A DNA stretch of 64,000 bases, taken from Tubulanus polymorphus (Eukaryota; Nemertea; Palaeonemertea; Tubulaniformes; Tubulanidae). Where the stretch lies: the NCBI RefSeq assembly GCF_964204645.1, contig NC_134029.1:11212850-11276849 (forward strand), given 5' to 3'. Positions 1-10,445 of the stretch are shown here, one piece after another. The position numbers were made by a program, and so were the translations under genes. The notes beneath the pieces are model-generated. The model had not been told where the DNA came from. It saw nothing but the letters and a program-made list of their open reading frames with translations, and did not search any database. The stretch's first letter is position 1. The number at the start of each line of letters is the position of its first letter.

Positions 1-2
1 CA

Positions 3-275
3 ATAGAGTACTTTTCGGGAAAAAGTAACATTGATGCGGACACTCTCAGTCGTCAGATTCATGTAAATACCGAAGTTATGAGTGCCATGTGTACCGCCAA
101 AAATACATTCAGAGGAAAATGTACAACTTATTTCCTGAAAAACTGGGGTATTTCAATAGGCTATCATTTCATTGTTAGAATAGCTACATGCGTAATATTT
201 GTATCAATTGAACCAGAAGGTTCTGAACTGAGCATTGATGTTTGTTCTGTATTAATTGAAACAGCAAGTTTTGTA
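3..275 (+). pseudogene. Ty3/gypsy pol remnant (RNase H tail)
   Basis: The first frame reads IEYFSGKSNIDADTLSR, the motif that closes the RNase H domain of Ty3/gypsy reverse transcriptases (the usual form is close to IEYRPGKxNxxADALSR). The frame stays open to about 275, but the part after LSR no longer resembles the pol linker. The reverse transcriptase proper must lie off the left edge, and no integrase zinc finger follows in frame. I read this as the 3' part of a decayed retrotransposon pol gene. Confidence 0.75.
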
Positions 276-692
276 TAAAGCCTAAATGAAAAAGTGTTCT
301 TTTAGACTTTTTACTTGTAAGATTCACTAGCATTTCACCGGGGACTCAATTCCATGCAGGGCTGCTAGATGTCAGCACTTTAGTTTTGTTCTAAATACGG
401 CATATTCTTGGCATAAGTCCAGAGTAGACCACATGGCTAATTATGATTCAAGTAAGTGCCAGATGGATGTACTATAGTCTATTACAAGTGCCTGACAACT
501 CTACATTCATTTACACTGATGATGGCAAAGAAACTGAATCCAGATTTTCTGAGTAAAATCTCGATTGAAGATATTTTCAACGGTTTGCAGAATCGATTAA
601 TATTTGATGGTCATATCCTTTTTTCGAATCGAAATCGAAAAGACTATGTGACACATTTCTACTTAAAAGATATCTTATTAAACTCTTAATAT
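276..692. other. no recognisable gene; probably decayed retroelement
   Basis: This stretch follows the pol remnant. It has a 77-codon open frame (456-689, +) that resembles no family I know. Nothing else was seen. Confidence 0.3.
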
Positions 693-729
693 CTGACTTA
701 GTACTAGCATTCAAACTGACTCTCTGACT

Positions 730-1287
730 CTCAACGGCTCAAGGACCCTTACGTCCATTTTCTGCTTACATGGAAGTTATTGCTGTGGATCATATCGGAA
801 AACCATTGACTGACAAATATGTTAGTCGAACTGAATTTCAAAAATTTGTATTGGATAGGCCTACAGACGAAACCACGGAGATGGATATAGCTGCTTTTAT
901 CCACTCCATTGGCGATTATGTGAGGGACTTCATACAAAGAATTCTGAATTCTCCGGATAAATCGGACACCACTACTGACGGCGACAAATCATATACTCAA
1001 TATATACTCAATTTCAACCAGAAACTGGTATTTATGTACTTTCGGGTGGTTGTCTCGGGCTTATGCTTTCATTGTACAAACGACAACGACGAAATGGATA
1101 TATACCAGCAAAGGAAAATCTAACTGTTTTGGGACGTATAATTGTATTGGATAAAACGACTGAAAAAATACCCGTGGAGTAACGATGTCGGGACAGAGGT
1201 GGACTATATGTACTCAGGAGAGAATATATGGAAGAATTGAAATCACTTGATAATACAATTATTCGCATAGTAAACAAACAGGAGTTT
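730..1287 (+). pseudogene. unknown gene fragment with one hydrophobic segment
   Basis: An open frame starts before the ATG at 770 and runs to about 1030 (MEVIAVDHIGKPLTDKYV...). A second frame, shifted at about 1030, continues GIYVLSGGCLGLMLSLYKRR and goes on past a TAA near 1181 to VNKQEFK and TAA at about 1291. The switch of frame at a plausible protein boundary and the single internal stop suggest one gene broken by an indel and a nonsense change. The segment around 1030-1080 is hydrophobic and followed by RRQRRN, which fits a single membrane anchor with a basic cytoplasmic side. I do not recognise the family; it could belong to the neighbouring retroelement or to another mobile or viral-type element. 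Confidence 0.4.
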
Positions 1288-1288
1288 A

Positions 1289-2249
1289 AATAAAGGACCA
1301 ATGGTCCAGTGGCTCGCCAAACTGGTGTGGGGAAGTAAAAAATCTGTCACGTAGGCTACCGGTATGCAAAAAATTCATTTCATTGAAAATTATACCAGAA
1401 AAAAATATATGAAAAGGACTCAATCTTGGTGAGTGTGAACTTTTAATGATAACTGACTTTACGAGAATGAAATCTCCGAAAAATGGATTATGGGCCTTTT
1501 GTCTGGACAAATGTTCAAAATCATCCCTTTAACGATGTAAAACAACTAAAACTATGAGTGACCCCTTAAGTTACGTACAAACTTGGCGAGAGCCTTGGTT
1601 TCATCGGAGGTTTTTTCATTTTTATCATACGGACCAATCAGCACAGAAGCTCCCAAGTTCTTCAAATTTGAGGCCAGTCAGTGCCAGTTACTGACGAAAC
1701 AAAGTTTATCGACTGACATGGTATTCAATAATTTCACGATAGGATGGCTTTAAGTAGCTTACGTCTTCACTCAGACAAATCGTTGTTACGCGCGACCTAC
1801 ACCGTGGCGCGCGTACTCTATAACTGATGCACACACGCAGTGAACAAGAGGGTATAAGGCGATATTGCCTACGCGACTGTACGACTGTTCTCTGTGCCGC
1901 AGTTAACAAACTAACACTAATAATCAGGCTCCTAAAACAGATCGTTATGCTTCAATTAATGATGATAAAACTTTCAATTTTCACATGTGTTATTTTGGAA
2001 AGTTAAAGATGCTGCATAAAAAAACATGCTCAAATAAATCGAATTTTTGAAACTTTTCGGTAAATTTCTCAAAAATATGAAACCCACGGCTTTCAACTTT
2101 GCGCACCATAATGAAAAACCGATTACGAAATATATTTTTGCTTAATCCGTTCAATTCGCCCATTAGTAGTGAAATTACAGTGCTAAAAATAGCTTTGAAC
2201 GTAGTGTATTAAGCATATGAATGATTATCGATCGGCCAGACCGTTGACA
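1289..2249 (+). repeat. dispersed repeat A, copy in + orientation
   Basis: This block, beginning AAGGACCAATGGTCCAGTGG and ending near GACCGTTGACA, is present again in inverted orientation between 33352 and 30086 inside FIP1L1 intron 4. Several stretches can be lined up by eye, including the ends. Outside these limits the two copies diverge abruptly, which defines the element. No coding frame was found. The copy here is uninterrupted and therefore serves as the empty-site reference for insertions in the other copy. Confidence 0.8.
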
Positions 2250-2349
2250 AAAACAAAAGAAAGCTCTGATAAAGGTAATAAAAATTCTGCTGTTACATCA
2301 TTTGAATCAGATACGTAATGGAATTCAATATTCTAACTAATCCATTTAT

Positions 2350-2836
2350 TTTTTTAGATTGCCACTACTGAAGTTTGACTGAACAATGAAATGGAATCTG
2401 TTTTCGTTAACTTGACAACTACCAGACTTGGATTGGCATTAGCCCAAGGATTGTCACCGAACATTTATTTGGTTTGGCAATATTCTATAAGAAAGTATAC
2501 ACATGCGCGCATAAATGGATTTATTGTGGGTCACTGAGAGAAATTGAGTGAAAAGGCTGGTAAACGGCTAAAGGGTGGTTCAAATCTACGTGAACAATTA
2601 TACAGTGTCAGCAAGGCAAATTTGCGTTGTCCTCCAGCATCAAATAACAGAGCTACTACAAAGAAATCATCGACTTCAAAGACGACAAAAAAGACTAAGA
2701 AATAGATTATTGGCTAATAGAAATATCTAAAAAAAGTATTTCAATTGATCAGTTTTATATTTGAATTTACATGGCTACCAATTTCACAAAAATACAATTT
2801 TCAATACTGGTATTTGATATATAAATAGGAAATAAA
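2350..2836 (+). CDS. possible terminal exon of an unknown lysine-rich protein (2391-2705)
   Basis: A pyrimidine tract ending TTTTTTTAG (about 2357) is followed by an ATG at 2391 and a frame of 104 codons ending TAG at 2703-2705. The frame holds one internal TGA (2535-2537, codon 49). The downstream half is basic and ends in a Ser/Thr/Lys tail (TTKKSSTSKTTKKTKK), as in many nuclear proteins. An AATAAA lies near 2831, in the right place for a polyadenylation signal. I do not recognise the family. It may be a last exon of a gene from a mobile or viral-type element, now inactive because of the TGA, or two unrelated open pieces. Confidence 0.35.
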
Positions 2837-2989
2837 GCAACTTAAATTTACACAATATGCATCTTATTTTCTCATCAAAGGCACATCTTTCGTGTACAGA
2901 GGTGTATCGCGGTAAAAGTTTCTTTTGTTCTTATTCTGATGTCCATGAACTTCCCTACGCAGCATTACAGTACCTCTAGCCTTCCTAGT

Positions 2990-3960
2990 CTAGTTTTCCC
3001 CTACATAATGTTTAAATTGTGAAAACAAAATTTCCACGGCACTACCATTCACAGTGAGTGGTGTGATGTAATAATCTGGAAACTCGGTCAGATATTCATC
3101 ACAGAAACCTAAGAAGCCGAAAACCTTAACTCGCAACAAATCATATGTCTGCAATATAAGAGTAGACCGAAACATAAACATAAACATATGGGAACATTCG
3201 AAAATCGGATACGGGTTGAGACAATGACAAGCATTTCCCGATTCCACAAACTCATTATTTCCTCCCATCCGAAATTCACACTGTTTCTTCCTTCAGTGAC
3301 AAATTCTTTATTCCCTCCCGGTTCAGCTGATTTATCACATTTTTTATCTGAAGAAATAATCTAGAACTAGCCGTGGCTGAAACATTTCTAGAGTACCACA
3401 ATCAAAGAAATAAATTTATTTTGTGTGACAGTACGTTCTTGGTGTGATGGACATATGATAAAATAAATGTTCTTTCCTGGCTCATGAGGGTTCATCATTC
3501 GGGGAGAAACGCTGTGTAGGTCATTCGGATTTCCGTGATTGAGTTCAAAAGCACCATGTGGATAACCAGACAGCATCTTAATCATCGACAGATTAGTATT
3601 TGCTCCATCTGTGACTACTGCCCTTGTCTGGAATATAAATTATTTATTTGAAATACACAGAACATCTGACAGATATGAATTCAGATTATTGATAATTTAT
3701 TAACTAATTCCATATACATACCTTAAATCCGTAATTGTAGAATATCTTTCCTACATCAAACAAGCAAGCTGTAGTGTGACAGCTGAAATATGGACCGATT
3801 ACATCAAAATCCCTACTAAGATATCTCCATAAGAACAGGAGTTCATATTCAGCAGTTTCTGAGGCCAAATCTCCAGATATAGATTTAAACATATCCTTTA
3901 GCGATGTCATTTCGGTGTAATCCATCGCTAGTCCGTGTTTTGGTCGAGCAAATGCAAAGA
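2990..3960 (-). pseudogene. P-element/THAP9-like transposase relic, with introns
   Basis: On the minus strand three open pieces line up with a P-superfamily transposase. The first (to about 3722) contains SRDFDVIGPYFSC and ends in FYNYGFK at a GTATGT donor. The second starts after a TTATATTCCAG acceptor near 3632, reads TRAVVTDGANTNLSMIKML, which carries the DGAxxN catalytic motif, and continues to GKNIYFIICPSHQ. The third starts after TTATATTGCAG near 3150 and ends VNGSAVEILFSQFKHYVGEN, like the C-terminal NGxxVExLFxQ block of the family. Family members usually have an aspartate (DxPHLLK) where this copy has CPSH, so a catalytic residue appears lost. N-terminal THAP domain not seen. Confidence 0.65.
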
Positions 3961-4480
3961 AATTTATGAACTCCAGGGTTTATATTCCTGCAAGATAGGC
4001 CTAACATCTGGAATGTGTCATCTTTATGGATGGTAACTGCCATTCTTTCATTGATTGGGGTTAGGCCTATCTGAGGTGACCTTTGAGTGACACCACAATT
4101 GTAACCATGGATCTATACATTCTAGCAAAATAAATGGATTATCCTTACGTATTTCTGACTCAATTATAAATCCATTATGCAACCACAAAATGCTCAAGTT
4201 TATGTCAATGATTGGACTCTCCTTTAACTCAAAATGTCATCAAAAATACCAAAAATACATTAAAGAGATGTATTTTTGAAAATACATAAAAGTATGCTTT
4301 ATCAATTTATGATGTTATTCAGAATTTATTTAACATCAGACTCTCAAAATCAAATTAACGAAAAGAAAGTGAAATGAGATATCAGTTAAAAATGAGCAAA
4401 CTCTTAAATTTTCTATTTCCCTCTGGTATACTCCAAGCAGAGCGTTTTAACTCCACGCTTATTCAACGTTTGGGTTAGTT
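3961..4480. other. AT-rich spacer, nothing recognised
   Basis: No open frame with family resemblance and no clear repeat structure was seen. It may hold the decayed 5' part of the minus-strand transposase. Confidence 0.4.
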
Positions 4481-4890
4481 GGAACTGACGAAAAAGATTG
4501 TGGAAAGATCACATCTCCTCAGTCGTGTTTCAGTCTAACTGTACACCCCATGACTCTACTGGATTCTCGCCATATCAAATGCTTTTCGGTCGAGAGCCTT
4601 TGTTGCCGGTGGATGAGGTTTATCAGTTAAACAAGCCTAGGTCACAATCTGCAGCCACACTTCAAGAATCAAGCTCGCAAAAGGTTCAGCCAGTTCAGCC
4701 AACAAGTTCGCTCGGTACTACAACTCTTAGGTTTGAGGGATGTCGGTTGCTATTGGGGACATGGTGTTTGTTAGGAAAGTCGGGGTAAAGGGGCGAAATA
4801 AATTAGGTGACCGCTGGGAAGAAAACCCTTATCTCGTAGTCCGTCAGCCAAATCCTGAGATACCAGTGTACATGGTCAAGATACCGTGAC
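4480..4890 (+). pseudogene. Ty3/gypsy integrase C-terminal remnant
   Basis: The frame from 4498 reads SNCTPHDSTGFSPYQMLFGR then EPLLPVDEVY, the classic end of the gypsy integrase core (HxxTGxSPxxLxFGRxPxLPxD). Near 4770 the frame shifts by one, and the next frame reads GVKGRNKLGDRWEENPYLVV followed by RQPNPEIPVYMVKIP and a TGA, matching the C-terminal chromo-like/GPY region. The frameshift shows the copy is dead. It may or may not belong to the same insertion as the RNase H tail at the left edge. Confidence 0.85.
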
Positions 4891-5750
4891 TGACAAGCAA
4901 AAAACCTTACACCACAATTTGCTGATGGTTCTTTCGGTTCCCCTTCATATACCTCAGGTTTCGAACCCAGGAAAAAGAGCTGAGTCCCAAGACTCATAAC
5001 TCACCTAGTCATGATACAGCAGAAGCTGTACCAGAGGACGATGGAGAGTTGGACCACTTTGTGATCATAGAGAGTAGGACGATTTGTCGTGGTGGGAAGC
5101 AAGAATCGAATTCAGATTCCCTCTTCGGGGAGTTGAATGTTGTTATTGATTCTGTGCCTACCATACTTTTACTACTCCTTCATAGTCCCCACTCTTATCG
5201 GCGGATCATGAACGTGGTCATTCTGAGATAACTTCAAACACACACCAATAGCCAATCAGTTTGATACGAGTGGTGTCCAGGGGAATGAGGGTTAATCTCA
5301 AGTAGAGTCCATTCAGGAGCTTGAGAGTACTGTTGGCTGACCCCCACGTACAAGGAAATTGCCAGTCAGATTTGGCGATTGCTTGGTGGGACAAACGCAG
5401 TTAAGTCCTTCTTGGGCGCAGAAGATAGAAATTTTGTTTGCTGCAGGCCTAGATCCTGCTATTAGTTCAAATACATCGATTATTGAGGCTATTCTCAAAG
5501 TATGCGCGTGTGACACAATGGATTAATTGACATTACTTTACAGGACGTTTTAGGGACATGTGGGGATTTGCAATATAGTATCCAATGCATATTGATCTAT
5601 TTCATGGCATTATAATTCTGATTCATGATTCGATATGGGACCATCGAAATGGTAACGGGTGGGGGGAGGGGGTATATTGTGGAAGCGTAAATTGTAAATT
5701 GTATATTTCGGGAGCGTAAATAGTATATTGTGGAAGTGTAAATAGTTATT
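4891..5750 (+). mobile_element. 3' untranslated end of gypsy element with polypurine tract
   Basis: After the integrase frame there is no long coding frame. At 5658-5672 lies GGGTGGGGGGAGGGGG-type purine sequence, the expected polypurine tract that primes plus-strand synthesis just before a 3' LTR. The following 80 bases contain three imperfect copies of TGTGGAAGCGTAAAT. The LTR, if present, is cut short near 5800 where another repeat begins. Confidence 0.5.
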
Positions 5751-5823
5751 GGGATGACTAACGGATGATTTCCACTAGGCCTACCAGAACTGATGATGAT
5801 ATTTTATGAGTGTGTAACTTATA

Positions 5824-7095
5824 AAACTAGGGGTCCAGGGACACCATGCCCACTTGGGAAGTGGTTTCAAATGCTCAACAATCTAACAATTTCAATATTC
5901 AATGCCCCCTGGTGACCATTTACAAAAACCAATGACCTTGAAACTCACTACACATAGAACATGTCAGCAGCTACGATTTTGTAATTGATTGTGATAACAA
6001 AATATGCATCGTTGCCAATTTAATATGGAAATACTAAGTCATTCTACTATTCAACGCCCCCTGGTGACCATATTCAAAACCCAATGACCTCGAAACTCAC
6101 CACAATCATAGAACATGTCATGAACTACAACTTTGCAATTGATCATGGTAGCAAAATATGCCTCGGTACCAATATAATAAGGAAATACTAAGTTATTCTA
6201 CTATTCAACGCCCCCTGGTGACCATATAGATAAACTTATGTCCTTAAAACTCGCAACAATCATAGATGATGTCATGAGCTACAACTTTCCAATTGATTGT
6301 GGTTACAAAATATGCATAGGTACGAATATAATAAAGAAATGCCAAGATATTGTATTATTCAACGCCCCCTGGTGGCCATATACGAAATCCAATTACCTTG
6401 AAACTCACCACAATCATAGAACACGTTATGAGATACAACTTTCTAATTGATTGTGGTAGCAAAATACGCTTAGGTATCAATATAATGTGGAAAAACTTTT
6501 TCCGACTTACGAATGAGTACTGGTGACACTAAGATGGCCGCCAATTGCGTCGTAATTGGCTGATGAAAAATACCTGTCTCAGGTATAAAACATCCCTTTC
6601 CAAAGAATACCCACCACAAATTGCAATGAGAAATGACAAACCAGTAGGAAGCTACAGGACTCAGAATTCGGGCCAAAATTAACATTTTTGGGCACTAAAA
6701 AGGTCATAGGACGGCCATCTTGAGTCCGACCAACCCAATTTTCGGTATGTTGATGGGCCCTGGGGGGATTCACATATATCCGAAAGATCAAGCTAATTGA
6801 TCAAACCGTCTTCAAAATTTCCCTCAAAAAGTTCAAAAATGTGTAAAAAGTACTGATTTTGGCGATCAACAATGGCTGCCAGTCGGCCATCTTGATTCTG
6901 ACAGGGCCAGTTTTTGGGCTGAAGATGTGTCTAGGGTAGATACATGTGTAACCCAAATATCATGACGTTACCTTGAAGCGTCTTCAAAACTTCCCAAAAT
7001 AACTGGATTCCGTCTACGGACGGACGGACGCTACAACGGACGACGGACGAAAAGTGAACGCAATAGCCCGCTGGGACTAAAGTCCAAAGTGGGCT
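5824..7095 (-). repeat. modular palindrome-ended repeat, near-complete copy (P1)
   Basis: Read on the minus strand the element begins with the hairpin-forming end AGCCCACTTTGGACTTTAGT... (palindromic AGCCCAC/GGGCT), followed by a CGTCCG-rich stretch and about 500 bases of unique sequence, then four modules, and ends CCCTGGACCCCTAG. The GCCCCCTGGTGACC core recurs at about 5901, 6053, 6208 and 6361, a period of about 153 bases. At least a dozen full or partial copies occur in this window in both orientations. No protein is encoded, so it is non-autonomous. Confidence 0.85.
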
Positions 7096-7250
7096 AAAAA
7101 CTAGGGGTCCAGGGACACCATGCCCACTTGGAAAGTGGCTTCAAATGCTCAACAATCTAACAATTTCAATATTCAACGCCCCCCGGTGACCATATACAAA
7201 TACCAATGACCTTGAAACTCACCACAATCATAGAACACGTTATAAGCTAA
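7096..7250 (-). repeat. truncated copy of the modular repeat abutting P1
   Basis: Immediately after P1 the CTAGGGGTCCAGGGACACC end starts again and continues for one module before sequence identity stops near 7250. The head-to-tail contact of two copies suggests insertion at the terminus or slippage. Confidence 0.75.
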
Positions 7251-8122
7251 TGTCTATTTATTTCTGATTGTCCGCGATCTTTTTGGGATATTTCGCTTAA
7301 TTTTGGGAGCGCATACCTCAAAAAGGTCTTAATCGAATCAGCAGCGTTTTGCACTCCACATAAATCATCGTTTTTTATATCCATTTTACACTGTTTAGAA
7401 GGATTGATGAATATTCTCGAAAATTTAGCCTTAAATCGGCGAGAACAACCGCTATTTTGTTCATTTTTGCTTATTTCTTTATGCAAATAAGGCATTGCAC
7501 ACATGCGCAATGAGGTGAGGATGCGTCAATTATATCATGGGGGATAAAGCATCTTCTTGTCGCCAAGAGACCAACCAACGACTCAAAATATTACTCTAGA
7601 AATTTGTTTTAGTGAATAAAGATGGCTTTGTCAAAGGTATCAAAACAATGTGGTTTGGAAATGATTTAGGCAAGGTATTTCCATGATATTTTGAATTTAT
7701 TCGCAGTTCATATTTAGCGCCATTCTCGCAAGATTATCAACAACCCGGAAATAAAATCCAAGCCCATCGCCAAACCCCTGTGCATCATGAGCCTCATATG
7801 TGACCGTATGTAAAAAAAGCCATGCCCCCGGTTCCTACAGCTAGCCCAGCTCCACATTCTGAAAATATATATCAAAGTGATTTAGGCCTACCAAGGAAAG
7901 GCACTTCCACTTCAGTCTTCGCCAAAAATGTTCATTTCTCCGTAACCGGGGAGATGCAACGACCTTGAGTTGAGAAACGATCAATTACGATACCGTCATT
8001 TGATCGCTCATATAAGTAAGATAACGTTTTAATTCAATTGTCTTACTATGTGATTAAGCCTGAACTAGGCCTAACGTTAAATGTTAATGTAAAATCGAAA
8101 ATTGATTCTTTTTCGTGGTTGT
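7251..8122. other. no gene recognised
   Basis: There are short open frames only, for example 7247-7510 on the minus strand, with no family resemblance. No splice-site arrangement supports an exon. Confidence 0.4.
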
Positions 8123-8241
8123 TTAGACTGGTTGCCTGTCCCATTCAATATATTCTAATAGACTGGTGGCCGGTCTCTACCTTCAGTTAGATTCTGACTG
8201 CGAATGCAGGTGGCGCAGAATTGGACAGGCGACCAGTCTAA
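8123..8241. mobile_element. short inverted-repeat element
   Basis: The ends TTAGACTGGTTGCCTGTCC and GGACAGGCGACCAGTCTAA are inverted copies with a single mismatch, 119 bases apart end to end. This fits a MITE. A related ACCAGTCTAA stretch lies just upstream of the FIP1L1 start (about 18993-19006). Confidence 0.6.
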
Positions 8242-9220
8242 TATTCTAATTGAAGATGTCACAACCCAAGTGGCAATCACCCCGTATTCAAACTATTATA
8301 AATTGAAGATTTCAAAGGTGGCACGATGATTTGTTTGCGGGCCGCCGTAGGCTCCAGGAAAAGAAGAAAAATAATTCATATGAAGTAGAAGATTAAGAAA
8401 TTATATAAACGGAAGCCAAATCATTCATTACGAGCGGGTGGATCCGATTGTTTTTTGAATTTTTGCTAAGCTGGGTGGCCCCGCAACCGCCAATTCGTTC
8501 GTTGGAATTAATACAATTTATATCTCCCAGTTATGATGTGATTGGGATTTTGAAAAATCAATCTTCTGAGAATAGAATGGTACCGGTATTAGTAGTACGT
8601 ATTTATAGTTTAGTATCACGTAGTAAAGACTGCTTAGAGGGTGGATGATATCCTCGTTAGTAAGCCTGTACCATGAAGTTCCTTATTGGCTTATCATAAA
8701 ACCGTTCTTCTAAATAATCCAGACGGTAAATATGGACGGAACCTCAACTGCATATTAAAACACAACAAGGTGACAACTGCAGTCCTTGGTATGCCGATGT
8801 GATGAATAAATTCGACGATCATACAAACATTTCGGGGACAAAAATCAGCGGTCAGATAATTTCCTAGAATTGGCATTTAAGTCCAACTTTCCCTAAGTTG
8901 AATAGCTCACAGACTTGGAATCATACCGAAAATAGCAATAGTGGAATTTATTCCTATTTCACTCGGAATAAAACGAGGAAAGATTTTGGCGTACGATGGC
9001 GATCAAGATAACTTTTGAAATCTAAGATAGTTGATTCCTAGTCTTAGTTTCGTCAAGCGACTCCCTTTTGTTAAAATGTAATCATTCCTAGCTCACAAAC
9101 GGTATAAACCTCGAAAATCAATAACTATAATGATTCTAGATCTCGAGTCGAAAGTTACCAATAATCCCTTAATGTGAAATTAAACTAGTGATGTCCAGCT
9201 CAGAGACTCTAAATTTACAC
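8242..9220. other. no gene recognised
   Basis: Open frames at 8448-8648 (+) and 8694-8876 (-) have no recognisable similarity and no codon pattern that stands out. The last 150 bases grade into diverged copies of the 61 bp minisatellite that follows. Confidence 0.4.
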
Positions 9221-10445
9221 AAACACTCGTGAAAAAAGGGCGATGATTAACTCAGAAACTCAGAATGTACCTAACAAAATCTCTTAATTAAAATTAAAAG
9301 GGCAATGATTTCAGCTTACCTAAAAAGTCAGTTGCGAAATTAAAAAAAGATGATTTCAGCTCAGAAACTCAGAATTTACCTAAATCACTTGTGAAATGCG
9401 ATGATTTCACTTCAGAAATGTAGCGTTGTGACATCGCTCTCTTGAAAAGAATCCATTGTTGTTCTGGTGAGTTGTGTGTGATCCCGGTTGTCACTGCGAA
9501 ATTAAAAGGGCGATGATTTCGGCTCAGTAACTCGGAATTTACCTAAAAGTCGCTTGCGAAATTAAAAGGGCGATGATTTCGGCTCAGAAACTCGGAATTT
9601 ACCTACAAAATCGCTTGCGAAATTAAAAGGGCGATGATTTCGGCTCAGAAACTCGGAATTTACCTACAGAATCACTTGCGAAATTAAAAGGGCGATAATT
9701 TCGGCTCAGAAACTCGGAATTTACCTAAAAGTCGCTTGCGAAATTAAAAGGGCGATGATTTCGGCTCAGAAACTCGGAATTTACCTAAAAAGTCGTTTGC
9801 GGAATTAAAAGGGCGATGATTTCAGGTCAGAAACTCGGAATTTACCTAAAAAGTCACTTGCGAAATTAAAAGGGCGATGATTTCAGCTCAAAAACTCGGA
9901 AAATACCTAAAAAGTCACTTGCGAAATTAAAAGGGCGATGATTTCAGGTCAGAAACTCGGAATTTAGCTACAAAGTCACTTCCGAGATTAAAAGAGCGAT
10001 CATTTCAGCTCAGAAACTCGAAATTAACCTACAAAATCACTTGCGAAATTAAAAGGGCGATGATTTCAGGTCAGAAACTCGGAATTTACCTAAAAAGTCA
10101 CTTGCGAAATTAAAAAGGCGATGATTTCAGGTCAGAAACTCGGAATTTAGCTACAAAGTCACTTCCGAGATTAAAAGAGCGATCATTTCAGCTCAGAAAC
10201 TCGAAATTAACCTACAAAATCACTTGCGAAATTAAAAGTGCGATGATTTCAGGTCAGAAACTCGGAATTTACCTAAAAAGTCACTTGCGAAATTAAAAAG
10301 GCGATGATTTCAGGTCAGAAACTCGGAATTTACCTAAAAAGTCACTTGCGAAATTAAAAGGGCGATGATTTCAGCTCAGAAACTCGGAAAATACCTAAAA
10401 AGTCACTTGCGGAAATAAAAGGGCGATGATTTCAACTCAGAAACA
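9221..10445. repeat. 61 bp minisatellite with three-unit higher-order period
   Basis: The unit CTTGCGAAATTAAAAGGGCG plus ATGATTTC...GAAACTCGGAATTTACCTA recurs every 61 bases (starts at about 9553, 9614 and so on). The run is regular from about 9495 to 10445, with diverged units back to 9221 and an interruption at 9415-9495. A variant unit with CTTCCGAGATTAAAAGAGCG appears at about 9975 and again about 183 bases later, so three-unit blocks have been duplicated. About 16 clear units. Confidence 0.92.

Noticed and set aside
9221-10445. CRISPR-like array (regular spacing of a repeated unit)
   Set aside because: The whole 61 bp unit is repeated, with no unique spacers, and the genome is eukaryotic.
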